Shown here one piece after another: positions 27,007-35,081 of a DNA stretch of 64,000 nucleotides. Below the pieces are notes generated by a model that saw only the letters and a list, made by a program, of their open reading frames with translations, was not told the origin of the DNA and did not search any database. A program made the position numbers and the translations under genes. Within the stretch, counting starts at the first letter, position 1; every line of letters begins with the position of its first letter. Origin of the DNA: Roseateles depolymerans (GTDB lineage Bacteria; Pseudomonadota; Gammaproteobacteria; Burkholderiales; Burkholderiaceae_C). The stretch spans positions 124,001 to 188,000 of the forward strand of contig QFOD01000004.1 in the NCBI GenBank assembly GCA_003241055.1, written 5' to 3'.

Positions 27007-27807
27007 ATGACCACGCCCCCGCCTGTTCTCCACCCGGTTCACCTCGTCGGCGCCGGCCCCGGCGACCCGGAGCTGCTCACGCTGAAGGCGGTGCGCGTGC
27101 TGCGCGAGGCCACGGTGGTGCTGGTGGACGATCTGGTGGGCGAACAGGTGCTGGACGCGGTGTTCGGCGACGCGCCGCGGCCGCGCGTGGTGCAGGTGGG
27201 CAAGCGCGGCCACCGCGCCGGTGCCACGCCGCAGGCCTTCATCGAGAAGCTGCTGGTGCGCGAGGCGCTGGCGGGTGAGTGCGTGGTGCGGCTCAAGGGC
27301 GGCGACCCGCTGGTGTTCGGCCGGGCCGGCGAGGAGATGACGGCGCTGCAGGCGGCCGGTGTCGAGGTGCGCGTGGTGAACGGCATCACCTCGGGCCTGG
27401 CGGCGGTGAACGCGCTGGGCGTGGGCTGGACGGACCGCCGCGCCGGTGCCCAGGGCGTGATGCTGCTGACCGGCCATGCGCAGGCCGGTGGCGCTGCGCC
27501 GGATTGGGCAGCCGCCGCGCGGCTGGCCGCCGGCGGCACGACGCTGGTGATCTACATGGGCGTGCAGCAGGCCGGCGCCATCTGCGCGGCGCTGGGCGAG
27601 GTGCTGCCGGCCGACTGGCCGGCCGCCGTCGTGCAGCAGGCCAGCCTGTGCGGTGAGCGCCGCGCGCTCAGCACGCTGGGCGCGCTGCCGGCGCTGCTGC
27701 AGGCCCAGGGCTTTGCGAGCCCGGCCATTCTGGTGATCGGGCCGGTGCTGAACCTGGCCCAGCTCGAACTGCCGGCGGAGCCGGCCGCAGCACTGCGGGC
27801 CGGCTGA
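27007..27807 (+). CDS. cobA: Uroporphyrinogen-III C-methyltransferase
   Basis: A 266-residue SUMT enzyme that methylates uroporphyrinogen III twice to precorrin-2, the first step of the branch to siroheme. SAM-binding motifs: VHLVGAGPGDPELLTLKAVRVL, VRLKGGDPLVFGRAGEEM, VEVRVVNGITSGLAAVNALGVGWTDRR and TTLVIYMGVQQAGAI. It has no fused dehydrogenase/chelatase domain, so CysG functions must come from another gene. Its place at the end of the nirB operon makes sense because NirB needs siroheme. It converges with the sugar dehydrogenase operon. Confidence 0.95.
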   Translation: MTTPPPVLHPVHLVGAGPGDPELLTLKAVRVLREATVVLVDDLVGEQVLDAVFGDAPRPRVVQVGKRGHRAGATPQAFIEKLLVREALAGECVVRLKGGDPLVFGRAGEEMTALQAAGVEVRVVNGITSGLAAVNALGVGWTDRRAGAQGVMLLTGHAQAGGAAPDWAAAARLAAGGTTLVIYMGVQQAGAICAALGEVLPADWPAAVVQQASLCGERRALSTLGALPALLQAQGFASPAILVIGPVLNLAQLELPAEPAAALRAG

Positions 27808-27814
27808 GCCGGGC

Positions 27815-27839
27815 GGCGCCCGGCCTTGGCCCGGGCGCC
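27815..27839. terminator. GC-rich hairpin between convergent operons
   Basis: A perfect 9-bp inverted repeat, GGCGCCCGG (27815) and CCGGGCGCC (27831), with a 7-base loop. It lies in the 39-base gap between cobA and the convergent GMC oxidoreductase gene. It has no T-run on either strand, so it is a possible bidirectional termination or RNA-stabilising stem rather than a classical terminator. Confidence 0.5.
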
Positions 27840-27846
27840 GGGAGGG

Positions 27847-29484
27847 TCAGATCTCCTTCAGCAGCGTGTGCGCGATGCGCACGCTGAGCGCCGCGCCGGT
27901 CAGCGTGGGGTTTACGCAGGAGGCGGACGACATCACGCCGGTGCCGGCGATGAAGAAGTTCGGGTGGTCGTGCGTGCGGCAGTCGCGGTCCACCACGGAG
28001 TCCTTGGGGTCGTCGCCCATGATGGTCGTGCCCATGATGTGCTGACGGTCCTGATGGTTGGTGTCCATCTTCAGGATGTCGGCATTCAGCAGCTTGGCCA
28101 TGCGGTTCAGATCCTTCACGCCGAAGTCGCGGCCGGCGTTCCAGTAGTCGTTCACGCTGTAGTAGATCTCGGGCACGGGCAGGCCGATGCCGTCCGTCTT
28201 GGTCTTGCTCGGCACGATGCGGTTCTGCGGCAGTGCTTCGGTCTCGAAGTCCACGGCCACGTTCAGCGAGCGGGCGGACTGGCGGCGGATCTCCTCGTCC
28301 AGCTTGCTGCCCATCACACCCTTTTCCAGCAGCGCGGAGGTGATCTGCGAGGTCGGCACCGTGTTGCGGAACTTGGTCTTGTAGCTGGGGATGTCCTTGC
28401 GGAAGGGGCCGTCGCGCCAGTTCATGTAGACCAGCAGTTCGGTCGGCCCCTGGCCCGGCCACACGTCCTCGTCCATCATGATGTTCATGCTGATGCCGGT
28501 GTGGCCCATCAGGTTGCGGCCCACCTGGTCGGAGGAGTTCGCGATGCCGTTGGGGTACTTCTCGGACGTGGACATCAGCAGCAGCTTGGGGCCCTCGATC
28601 GCGTAGGCGGCCAGTACGAAGTAGCGCGCGGTCAGTGCGTGGCTGCTGCCGTCGGGCTTCTTGTAGTGCACGCGGCTGATCTTGCCCTTGTCGTCCGCCT
28701 CGATGCGGTAGACAACGGCGTTCTCCAGCAGCTTGGCGCCATGACGCTCGGCCTCGTCGATGTGCATGGAGCCGTCGTACTTGGCGCCGATGGGGCACAC
28801 CGGGTTGCAGTTGTTGTTGCCGGCGCAGACCGGGCGGTTGCCGTAGGGGCGGCTGGCGCGGCCGTGCGGCTCGATGATGGGGTTGTAGCCGCCGGGCGCC
28901 AGCATGTCGGTGACGCGCTTCATGAAGTAAGGCTCGTTGAGCGGCTTCATGGGGAAGGGCTTGGAGCGCGGGGGCATGGCGGTGCCGCCGTGGCCGCTCT
29001 CGTCCTGGCCGTCCACGCCGGACACGCCCAGCTCCTCCTCGGCCTCCTGGTAGAAGGGCTCGAGCTCGTCGTAGCTGATCGGCCAGTCGCGGCCGCGGCC
29101 GTACAGGCTCTTGAGCTTGAAGTCGTTGGGGATCATGCGCCACAGCGCGGAGCCGAAGTGCCAGGTCGTGCCGCCGACGACGCGCAGGTACTTGGTCGGG
29201 TACTTCACCGGGCCGACGTTCTGCAGGTAGTCGCCGTAGGTCGACGGGATGTGCGGCGCCACGGGGTAGGGTGAGCCCGCACCCTGCAGCTTCATGTTGG
29301 CCAGCGAGAGCTTGACCGGGGCGTTGCGGTAGGTCTCGACGATGTCGGCGCGGCGCACGCGCGGGCCGGCTTCGAGAATGATGACCGACTTGCCGGCCTT
29401 GGCCAGGCGGCTGGCGATCAGGCCGCCCATCACGCCCGAGCCGATGACGATCAGGTCGGCGTCGTAGTTTGCAGTGCTACTCAT
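27847..29484 (-). CDS. GMC-family FAD dehydrogenase, large subunit (gluconate/sorbitol dehydrogenase type)
   Basis: A 545-residue FAD enzyme oxidising a sugar, polyol or sugar acid. Rossmann motif: DLIVIGSGVMGGLIASRLAKAGKSVIILEAG. GMC motifs: YLRVVGGTTWHFGSALWRM and CAGNNNCNPVCPIGAKYDG, a cysteine-containing segment typical of membrane-bound gluconate-2-dehydrogenase and fructose dehydrogenase large subunits, which carry an Fe-S or disulphide cluster there. The C-terminal catalytic His/Asn region is TNHQDRQHIMGTTIMGDDPKDSVVD. It has no signal of its own and is probably co-exported with the Tat-signal-bearing small subunit, whose gene ends 31 bases upstream. The substrate is not predictable. 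Confidence 0.92.
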   Translation of the reverse strand: MSSTANYDADLIVIGSGVMGGLIASRLAKAGKSVIILEAGPRVRRADIVETYRNAPVKLSLANMKLQGAGSPYPVAPHIPSTYGDYLQNVGPVKYPTKYLRVVGGTTWHFGSALWRMIPNDFKLKSLYGRGRDWPISYDELEPFYQEAEEELGVSGVDGQDESGHGGTAMPPRSKPFPMKPLNEPYFMKRVTDMLAPGGYNPIIEPHGRASRPYGNRPVCAGNNNCNPVCPIGAKYDGSMHIDEAERHGAKLLENAVVYRIEADDKGKISRVHYKKPDGSSHALTARYFVLAAYAIEGPKLLLMSTSEKYPNGIANSSDQVGRNLMGHTGISMNIMMDEDVWPGQGPTELLVYMNWRDGPFRKDIPSYKTKFRNTVPTSQITSALLEKGVMGSKLDEEIRRQSARSLNVAVDFETEALPQNRIVPSKTKTDGIGLPVPEIYYSVNDYWNAGRDFGVKDLNRMAKLLNADILKMDTNHQDRQHIMGTTIMGDDPKDSVVDRDCRTHDHPNFFIAGTGVMSSASCVNPTLTGAALSVRIAHTLLKEI

Positions 29485-29514
29485 GGTGTGTCTTGTTCAG
29501 GTGGGAGGCGCCGC

Positions 29515-30069
29515 TCAGGCGGCCGGCTTCGGGGTGGCCGCTGCCGGTGTCGCGGGCTTGTCGCCCCAGGAGTCGGGGCCGCCGCCGTAGCTGGGGATGA
29601 CGAGCACGCCCTCGGTGGGGCGGTACATCAGCGCGTTCGCGTAGCTGACCAGGCGGGCCTTGGCGCCGTCACCGACGATGCCCAGGTACCAGGCCGAGAC
29701 GATCTGCTTGGCGGTCTGGCGCAGGCCGGCGTCCAGCTCGGTGGCGAGCAGGTCGTCGACATGGGCCGGCTTGGTGTCGGCGATGTGACGCTGCAGCGCG
29801 GCGGTGGCGGCGGCGAACTGCTCGTTGTCCTTGCCGAGCTCGGCCAGGTAGCGGCCGGCCAGCGTGGCGTCCAGCGGCTTGCCGCCGGTCAGGAATTCGG
29901 AGAGGCGCAGGAAGTCCTCGCTGCTGGTGGCGGCGGCGAAGGCCGTCGTCATGCCCAGCAGGCCGCCGCCGGTGAGCGCGGCCACGCCGGCCGCGGCCGC
30001 GCCGCCGATCAGCGTGCGGCGGGAGAGTCCGCGCTCAGCGGCGGACCAGGGGGAAGTGGTTTGGGCCAT
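29515..30069 (-). CDS. Sugar/polyol dehydrogenase small (gamma) subunit, Tat-exported
   Basis: A 184-residue protein of the sorbitol-dehydrogenase (FAD-SLDH) small-subunit family. It has a twin-arginine signal (LSRRTLIGGAAAAGVAALTGGGLLGMTTAFA), expected to carry the FAD subunit across the membrane as a hitchhiker. The mature part has LRLSEFLTGGKPLDATLAGRYLAEL and the conserved IVSAWYLGIVGDGAKARLVSYANALMYRPTEGV, followed by PSYGGGPDSWGDKP. It starts one base after the cytochrome stop codon and lies upstream of the GMC subunit, so all three are translated from one message. Confidence 0.92.
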   Translation of the reverse strand: MAQTTSPWSAAERGLSRRTLIGGAAAAGVAALTGGGLLGMTTAFAAATSSEDFLRLSEFLTGGKPLDATLAGRYLAELGKDNEQFAAATAALQRHIADTKPAHVDDLLATELDAGLRQTAKQIVSAWYLGIVGDGAKARLVSYANALMYRPTEGVLVIPSYGGGPDSWGDKPATPAAATPKPAA

Positions 30070-30070
30070 C

Positions 30071-31495
30071 TCAGAACTCCTTCTTGGCGGCGGACTTGCG
30101 ACGGGCGCGCAGAACCAGCACGACGATCGCGATCAGCACGGCGGCGGCCGGCAGCAGCAGCGGGCGGGCCCGCACGACCAGCGGCGGCTTGCCGCCGGCG
30201 CGCAGCTCGCGCACCTCGTTCGCGCTCACGTGCACGGCCGGGTTGCCGTACTGCGTCAGCACGAAGTTGCTGACGTCGGCGATCTCCTGGTCGCTGAGCT
30301 TGTCAGCGTAGGAGGCCACGTCGCCAAAGGCCGGCATGAAGTGGTGGCGGCCGTTCACCGTGCGGTCCACGCCGTGCAGGATGGTCGCGATCAGGTTGTC
30401 CGCGTGGCCCGCGCCGGTGGCGGTGTTGTGGAACAGCGAGGGGTATTCGCCGTTGGCGGTGCCGGCGGCGCCGGCCTGGTGACAGTGCGCGCAGCTGCCG
30501 CTGAACACCCGCCAGCCGGCGTCCACGCCGGTGCTCAGGCCGCGCAGCTCGGCCTCGGGCTTGGTCGAGGCCTGGCCGTGGGCGTAGCGTGGCGTGGTTT
30601 CGTCGCCGGCCTGGGCCGGCACCGTCTTCAGGTAGACGGCGATGGCGCGCAGGTCGCTGTCGGGCAGGTACTGCAGGCTGTGCTCGATGGCCTCGGCCAT
30701 GGGGCCGGCGGCCTGGGCCTTGCCGGGCACGTGGCCGGTCTTCAGGTAGGCCACCAGTTCGGCCTCGCTCCAGCCGCCGATGCCGCTGTTGGCGTCGGCG
30801 GTGATGTTGGGCGCATACCAGGCGCCCAGCGAGCCGCCGGCCAGGAAGCGGCTGCTCTGCTCGGCCAGCAGCGTGTTGCGCGGCGAGTGGCAGCTGCTGC
30901 AGTGGGCCAGCGCGTTGCTCAGGTAGGCGCCGCGGTTCCAGTCCATGCTCTGGCTGGCGTCGGGCTTGAAGCGCTCGTCCTTCAGGAACAGCGCATTCCA
31001 GACGCCCATCGAGGTGCGGATGTTGAACGGGAAGGGCAGTTCGGTGGCCGGAGTGGCCTGATCGACCGGCTTCACGCCTTCCATGAAGAAGGCGTACAGC
31101 GCGGCGATGTCGTCATCGGCCAGCTGCGTGTAGGCCGTGTAGGGCATGGCCGGGTAGAGATGGGCCCCGTCCTTGCGAACACCCTGACGCAGCGCACGCG
31201 TGAAGTCTTCCAGCGTGTAGTTGCCGATGCCGTGGGACTTGGACGGCGTGATGTTGGTCGAGTAGATCTTGCCCATGGGCGACTCGATGGCATAGCCGCC
31301 CGCGAAGGTCGCGCCGCTCTTGGGCACGGTGTGACAGGCGGCGCAGTCCGCCGCGACGGCGAGCTGACGGCCCTTCTCGAGCAGGGCGGCATCCGAGCCG
31401 GCGGCCTGGGCCAGCGAGCCGCTGGCGGCGAGTGCCAGCGGCACCCAATGTCGGACAAACAGGCCCAGCCAGGCCTTTGCGCGTTGACGCCTCAT
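30071..31495 (-). CDS. Triheme cytochrome c subunit of the sugar dehydrogenase
   Basis: A 474-residue membrane-anchored cytochrome. A signal peptide ends at SLAQAAG. The three CxxCH heme sites are CAACH at ~51, CSSCH at ~199 and CAHCH at ~335, each in its own cytochrome c domain with distal Met regions (for example YPAMPYTAYTQL and HHFMPAFGDVASY). A C-terminal membrane helix (PLLLPAAAVLIAIVVLVL) with a basic tail fixes it in the inner membrane, so it hands electrons from the FAD subunit to ubiquinone or an oxidase in the periplasm. It is the first gene of the operon, unlike many gluconate dehydrogenases where the cytochrome comes last. Confidence 0.95.
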   Translation of the reverse strand: MRRQRAKAWLGLFVRHWVPLALAASGSLAQAAGSDAALLEKGRQLAVAADCAACHTVPKSGATFAGGYAIESPMGKIYSTNITPSKSHGIGNYTLEDFTRALRQGVRKDGAHLYPAMPYTAYTQLADDDIAALYAFFMEGVKPVDQATPATELPFPFNIRTSMGVWNALFLKDERFKPDASQSMDWNRGAYLSNALAHCSSCHSPRNTLLAEQSSRFLAGGSLGAWYAPNITADANSGIGGWSEAELVAYLKTGHVPGKAQAAGPMAEAIEHSLQYLPDSDLRAIAVYLKTVPAQAGDETTPRYAHGQASTKPEAELRGLSTGVDAGWRVFSGSCAHCHQAGAAGTANGEYPSLFHNTATGAGHADNLIATILHGVDRTVNGRHHFMPAFGDVASYADKLSDQEIADVSNFVLTQYGNPAVHVSANEVRELRAGGKPPLVVRARPLLLPAAAVLIAIVVLVLRARRKSAAKKEF

Positions 31496-31886
31496 GAGGG
31501 GGTTCCTACGGGTTCGTGTAGCCAGTCGCGCAGCGGCAGCATGGCGATGAATACCGACGTCTGCCCATCCGAGCTCGGTCTGCGGGACGGCTCAACATTG
31601 ACAGAAATCAGATGTCCGACGAGTTTAACCCTGTCACGAGACTTACTTGATGTTTGTCAAAGAACCCGACGCAAGCGCAATGTCTATTTCCTAAAACAGC
31701 ATAAATGAACTTGTTCATTGATCATTTATGACCGTTTTAGTGCGTGACTGGCGATTGGCTCATCAGATGAGTTGCGATACACGCTGCTGCCGGGAAACGT
31801 TTACGTCTTTTGTTGTATGACAAGTTGGCCTAAAGACCTTGGTGCGCAGCCCGCCCGCGCACAGCGGGTGGCACGCCTCGGCTGGG
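31496..31886. other. AT-rich regulatory gap upstream of the sugar dehydrogenase operon
   Basis: 391 bases without a gene and strikingly AT-rich for this genome between ~31600 and 31820. It holds the long palindrome annotated separately at 31691-31740. It also holds a smaller repeat, TTGT-ATG-ACAA, at 31813-31823, which has the GT-N-AC form of GntR-type operators. A minus-strand TTGACA-like -35 element (TTTGACAAAC, near 31655-31664) lies upstream of the cytochrome gene, but no clear -10 follows. Confidence 0.5.
31691..31740. repeat. 50-bp interrupted palindrome, likely operator
   Basis: Nested inverted repeats share one centre: CTAAAAC (31691) with GTTTTAG (31734), and CATAAATGA (31700) with TCATTTATG (31722). 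The inner overlapping AATGAAC/GTTCATT forms a further arm. The sequence is AT-rich and lacks the GC stem and T-run of a terminator, so it is best read as binding sites for a dimeric or tetrameric regulator about 200 bases upstream of the dehydrogenase operon. Confidence 0.7.
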
Positions 31887-32267
31887 TCAGCGGGCGACGA
31901 GGTCGAGCAGTCGGGCCAAGCCGTCCCGGCACTGCTCGAAGGCCCGGGCCTCGATGTCGCGGTAGAGCTGCACCAGCTGTCGGCCGGTGTCGGTGAGCTC
32001 GGCGCCGCCGCCGTTGCTGCCGCCCGCGGCGGCCGTGATGGCGGGCTGCTTGAGCAGGCGGTTCATCTCGTCGATCAGCAGCCAGGCCCGGCGATACGAC
32101 ATGCCCAGCGCCTTGGCTGCGGCAGAGATGGAGCGGTGCCGGTCTATCGCCTCCAGCAGCTCGACCTTGCCCGGCCCGATGGCGCTGGCGTCGCCGACGT
32201 TCACGCGCAGCCGCAGCTGGGCCTGGGGCGGTGGGGCATCGGTCGACGGGCTCTGGGTGCGGGGCAT
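31887..32267 (-). CDS. ModE-like winged-helix molybdenum regulator (no TOBE domain)
   Basis: A 126-residue LysR-type winged helix-turn-helix protein of the ModE N-terminal family. Typical sequence: RVNVGDASAIGPGKVELLEAIDRHRSISAAAKALGMSYRRAWLLIDEMNRLLKQPAITAAAGGSNGGGAELTDTGRQLVQLYRDIEA. The C-terminal molybdate-binding TOBE domains of full ModE are absent, so direct molybdate sensing is unlikely unless another protein supplies it. It is divergent from a DUF2325 gene with a ModE-box-like palindrome between them. Molybdenum regulation would fit the nearby molybdoenzyme NasA, but that link is inference. Confidence 0.88.
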   Translation of the reverse strand: MPRTQSPSTDAPPPQAQLRLRVNVGDASAIGPGKVELLEAIDRHRSISAAAKALGMSYRRAWLLIDEMNRLLKQPAITAAAGGSNGGGAELTDTGRQLVQLYRDIEARAFEQCRDGLARLLDLVAR

Positions 32268-32348
32268 GTCGGGCAGGGCGAGGCTGGGGTGATGGCCCGT
32301 GCAGGGGCGTCAGGCATTGTCGGCGGCGGCGGTCACGGAAAGCGGCCT

Positions 32349-32372
32349 CGTTATATTCCATCGTATATTGCG
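32349..32372. promoter_or_regulatory. Candidate ModE box
   Basis: An imperfect palindrome with CGTTATAT at 32349 and ATATTGCG at 32365, separated by 8 bases. The arms match at 6 of 8 positions and resemble the CGnTATATA half-sites bound by ModE. It lies in the 160-bp gap between the divergent modE-like and DUF2325 genes, so it could control both. Confidence 0.5.
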
Positions 32373-32427
32373 CGCTGGCCGGCCTCGTGCAGCGGCGGGC
32401 CGTCGTCGTTCATCCGCCAGGACCGTC

Positions 32428-33753
32428 ATGTCGTATCCACCGTTCAAGCGCAGTTCAGCCAGCCTGGCTGCCGAGTCCGCCGGGCTCCCCGAGGGCATGG
32501 CGGAGTTGTTGCCGGATGCCGCCTGCTGCGACCACGAGGTGCGACTGCCCGAGCTGGAGGAGGAGCCGCCGGCGGACGCGCCGCAGCCCAACCAGCGGCC
32601 TCGTCTGCACCATCTCCCGCAGCACCTGCATTGCTCGGTCATCGGCACCTGCCTGAGCACCACGGAGCTGCGCCGGCTGATGGCCCGGTACATGGAGGTG
32701 AAGGACGTCAGCGACCTGGACATCCACCATGTCGCGGTGGAGGAGGCGGCCTATGGCGGCCCGGTGTCCAAGGCCCTGCACCGTGCGCTCGAGCGCCGCC
32801 ATGCGGGGGCCGTGCGCAGCTTCGCACTGGCGCGCGACGAGGTCGCCGTGGACGAGGCCTGGCAGCAGGCCTGGTTGCAGGGGGAGATCCCCGGCGCCTA
32901 CTGGGCGCTGCTGACGCACAAGCTCACCTCGCCGGCGCTGCGCCAGCTCGCGTTCGGCGAGGTGCACATGCTGTCCCACCTGATGGGCTCGGCCAACCGG
33001 CGTGAGATCCAGCGCTTCGTGGCGATGGAGCGCGGCTTCGATGATCTGCAGGCCCGCCTGGACCGCGAGGTGCAGAAGCGCCAGCAGCTGGTGGCCGAGC
33101 GCCAGGCGCTGACCGAGCAGCTGCACCAGCAGGCGGTGGCGCATGAGCAGGAGCTGGCGCATGCCCGAGCGGCGCGGCCCGAGTCGGGGCCGTCGGAGCA
33201 GGAGCTGCAGCGGGTGGCCCTGCAGACCGAGCGCCGCGAGCGCGCGGAACGCGACAGCCAGCAGGCCCAGGCCCTGGTCGAGGAGCTGCGCCGTCAGCTG
33301 GAGCTGCTGCAGCTGCAGACGGCATCGCTGACCGAGGAGCTGAGCGCGGCCGAGGATGAGCTGCAGGCGCTCAGCGCCGACGCGCAGGCCCCGGGCGAGG
33401 CCGAGCTGCAGCTCGCAGGGCAGACCGTGCTCTATGTCGGGGGGCGACCGGGTTCCATGCCGGCGATCCGGGATTTCGTGCTGCGCCACGGCGGCAACTT
33501 CCTGCATCACGACGGGGGCCTGGAAGCCCGCAAGGGCCTGCTCGGTGCCCAGCTACCCGGCGCCGATCTGGTGGTCTTCCCGGTCGATTGCGTGGACCAC
33601 GATTCGGTGCAGAACCTCAAGCGGCTGTGCGAGCGGCATCAGCGGCCGTTCCTGGCGCTGCGCAGTGCCAGCCTCGCGAGCCTTGCAGCCGCGCTGCGCG
33701 CGCGTGGCAGCGCGCCCGACGCGGCCCTGCGCTTTTGCCTGCGCCACGGCTGA
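32428..33753 (+). CDS. DUF2325 domain protein with coiled coil
   Basis: About 441 residues from the ATG at 32428 (MSYPPFKRSSASL, AGGA upstream). The N-terminal region has a conserved HLHCSVIGTCLSTTELRRLMARY motif with His and Cys residues that could bind metal. The middle (residues ~205-330) is a long coiled coil (LDREVQKRQQLVAERQALTEQL and onward). The C-terminal ~95 residues are the DUF2325 domain: LYVGGRPGSMPAIRDFVLRHGGNFLHHDGG, then DLVVFPVDCVDHDSVQNLKRLCERHQRPFLALRSASL. The function of this family is not known to me; it recurs near molybdenum and redox genes. It is cytosolic and divergent from the ModE-like gene. Confidence 0.88.
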   Translation: MSYPPFKRSSASLAAESAGLPEGMAELLPDAACCDHEVRLPELEEEPPADAPQPNQRPRLHHLPQHLHCSVIGTCLSTTELRRLMARYMEVKDVSDLDIHHVAVEEAAYGGPVSKALHRALERRHAGAVRSFALARDEVAVDEAWQQAWLQGEIPGAYWALLTHKLTSPALRQLAFGEVHMLSHLMGSANRREIQRFVAMERGFDDLQARLDREVQKRQQLVAERQALTEQLHQQAVAHEQELAHARAARPESGPSEQELQRVALQTERRERAERDSQQAQALVEELRRQLELLQLQTASLTEELSAAEDELQALSADAQAPGEAELQLAGQTVLYVGGRPGSMPAIRDFVLRHGGNFLHHDGGLEARKGLLGAQLPGADLVVFPVDCVDHDSVQNLKRLCERHQRPFLALRSASLASLAAALRARGSAPDAALRFCLRHG

Positions 33754-33848
33754 GCGGCGCGGCGCCGGGGGGCGTGCGCTGGCTTGCCGTGCATGAGGCT
33801 TCTATGATCCGCGTCATATCCACGTCGGGCCCCGCTGCGGGCTTCATC

Positions 33849-34451
33849 ATGGCCACGGACAGTCGCCCCACCCGCAAGGAACTCTCCCACGAGCGCATCG
33901 TCGACGCGGCCGCGCGCGCGCTCAGCGTGTCGGGCCTGCAGGGGGTGGGCGTGGCCGACGTGATGAAGCAGGCGGGCCTGACGCACGGCGGTTTCTACGC
34001 CCATTTCGAATCGCGCGACGCGCTGCTGGCCGAGGCCGTGCAGCATGCATCGACCCAGGCGGCCGGCCGTATGCGGCAGCGCGTGCGCGAGGGCGTGGCG
34101 CGCGGCGTCAGCCCCTTGCGTGCGGTGATCGAGGCCTACCTGTCCGAGCGGCATGTGCAGCACCCCGAGCAGGGGTGCCCCATCCCCAACCTGGCCTCCG
34201 ACATCCCGCGCCAGAGCGAGCCGCTGCGGGAGCTGGCCAATCAGCGCATCCAGCAGATCGTGCGGGCGCTGGAGGAGGCCTTGCCGCCGGGCGAGCCGCC
34301 GGAGGGCGCCCTGGTGATCGCCGCCACCCTCGTGGGCACCGTGCAGCTGGCCCGGGCGCTCGGCCCGGGTGAGCGGGCAAGCACGCTGCTGGCCGAGACC
34401 ACGCGCTCGCTGCTGCAGCGCTACGACCGCGCCGCCGCCGCGCCCGCCTGA
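33849..34451 (+). CDS. TetR/AcrR-family repressor
   Basis: About 200 residues from ATG 33849 (MATDSRPTRKELSHERIVDAAAR). The TetR helix-turn-helix is complete: ARALSVSGLQGVGVADVMKQAGLTHGGFYAHFESRDALLAEAV. The C-terminal ligand-binding part contains HPEQGCPIPNLASDIPRQSEPLRE, typical of the group often found beside EmrAB-type or oxidoreductase targets. The drug-efflux operon follows in the same direction after 235 bases containing an AT-rich inverted repeat, so it is probably its repressor; an inducer cannot be named. Confidence 0.93.
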   Translation: MATDSRPTRKELSHERIVDAAARALSVSGLQGVGVADVMKQAGLTHGGFYAHFESRDALLAEAVQHASTQAAGRMRQRVREGVARGVSPLRAVIEAYLSERHVQHPEQGCPIPNLASDIPRQSEPLRELANQRIQQIVRALEEALPPGEPPEGALVIAATLVGTVQLARALGPGERASTLLAETTRSLLQRYDRAAAAPA

Positions 34452-34540
34452 ACGGCCGCTGGCTGCCGATTGCGGCGGCGATTCGCTCCGTGGCGCAAAC
34501 AGTCCGTTGAGGGCCTTCGCCTTGATGTCGATGCGGTCAA

Positions 34541-34562
34541 AAATATGATGTGCATAATATTT
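34541..34562. promoter_or_regulatory. Candidate TetR operator upstream of the efflux operon
   Basis: An AT-rich inverted repeat, AAATAT (34541) and ATATTT (34557), with 10 bases between. It stands out in GC-rich DNA and lies between the TetR gene and the efflux operon. A similar AAATATGACG appears at 34635. The size suits a TetR dimer. Confidence 0.45.
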
Positions 34563-34686
34563 CTGCTGACCCGGTGAGGCGCAGCGCCTGAGCGTGGCGG
34601 CTGCCGGGTTGCGCCCGGCCTCTGGTTCGGCCAGAAATATGACGATCATCATCCGCGGCGAGTCCGCTCATTTCCTGGAGTCCTTC

Positions 34687-35052
34687 ATGAGTCAAACCCT
34701 GCAGACCCTGTTGTCCTCGCAAGCGCCCAAGGCGGGGCGTGTGGCCAGCCTCGCCGTCCTGCTGCTGGCGCTTGGCGCCGCGTCTGGCGTGCATGCTGCC
34801 GGGGCCGAGTCGCCGGCGCCCGAGGCCCGTGCCTTGAGCCGTGCTGAGGTGATTGCCGATCTGCGCCTGTGGCAGCGTGCCCGCGTGGATCGCTACGTGG
34901 ATCTGGCCACCAGCCAGCAGCTGCAGGTCGACGAGTACCAGAAGGCGCTGGCCGAGTACCGGCAGCTGCGCAACGGGCCGGCCTTTGCGCAGGAGGTGGC
35001 GCGGGTGAGGGCCGAACTGGGCGAGGTCGCCACGGCTCAGACGGCGCGCTGA
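34687..35052 (+). CDS. Small exported DUF4148-like protein
   Basis: About 121 residues from ATG 34687 (MSQTLQTLLSSQAPKAG). A signal peptide covers LAVLLLALGAASGVHAAG. The mature part is a helical, charged segment, LSRAEVIADLRLWQRARVDRYVDLATSQQLQVDEYQKALAEYRQL, like the short periplasmic DUF4148 proteins common in Burkholderiales, though the match is only partial. It starts the efflux operon and ends 29 bases before emrA. Its role in efflux or envelope stress is unknown. Confidence 0.75.
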   Translation: MSQTLQTLLSSQAPKAGRVASLAVLLLALGAASGVHAAGAESPAPEARALSRAEVIADLRLWQRARVDRYVDLATSQQLQVDEYQKALAEYRQLRNGPAFAQEVARVRAELGEVATAQTAR

Positions 35053-35081
35053 GCGATGTCGGTCGGCGTCGGAGTCGGTCG

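Noticed and set aside
21165..27014. A 1949-codon open frame on the minus strand
   Set aside because: It is antisense to nirB, nirD and nasA and is rich in Gln/His/Ala/Val with no domain; it is a composition artefact.
31691..31740. The palindrome as a rho-independent terminator of the ModE-like gene
   Set aside because: The stem is AT-rich and no T-run follows on the minus strand; an operator is more likely.
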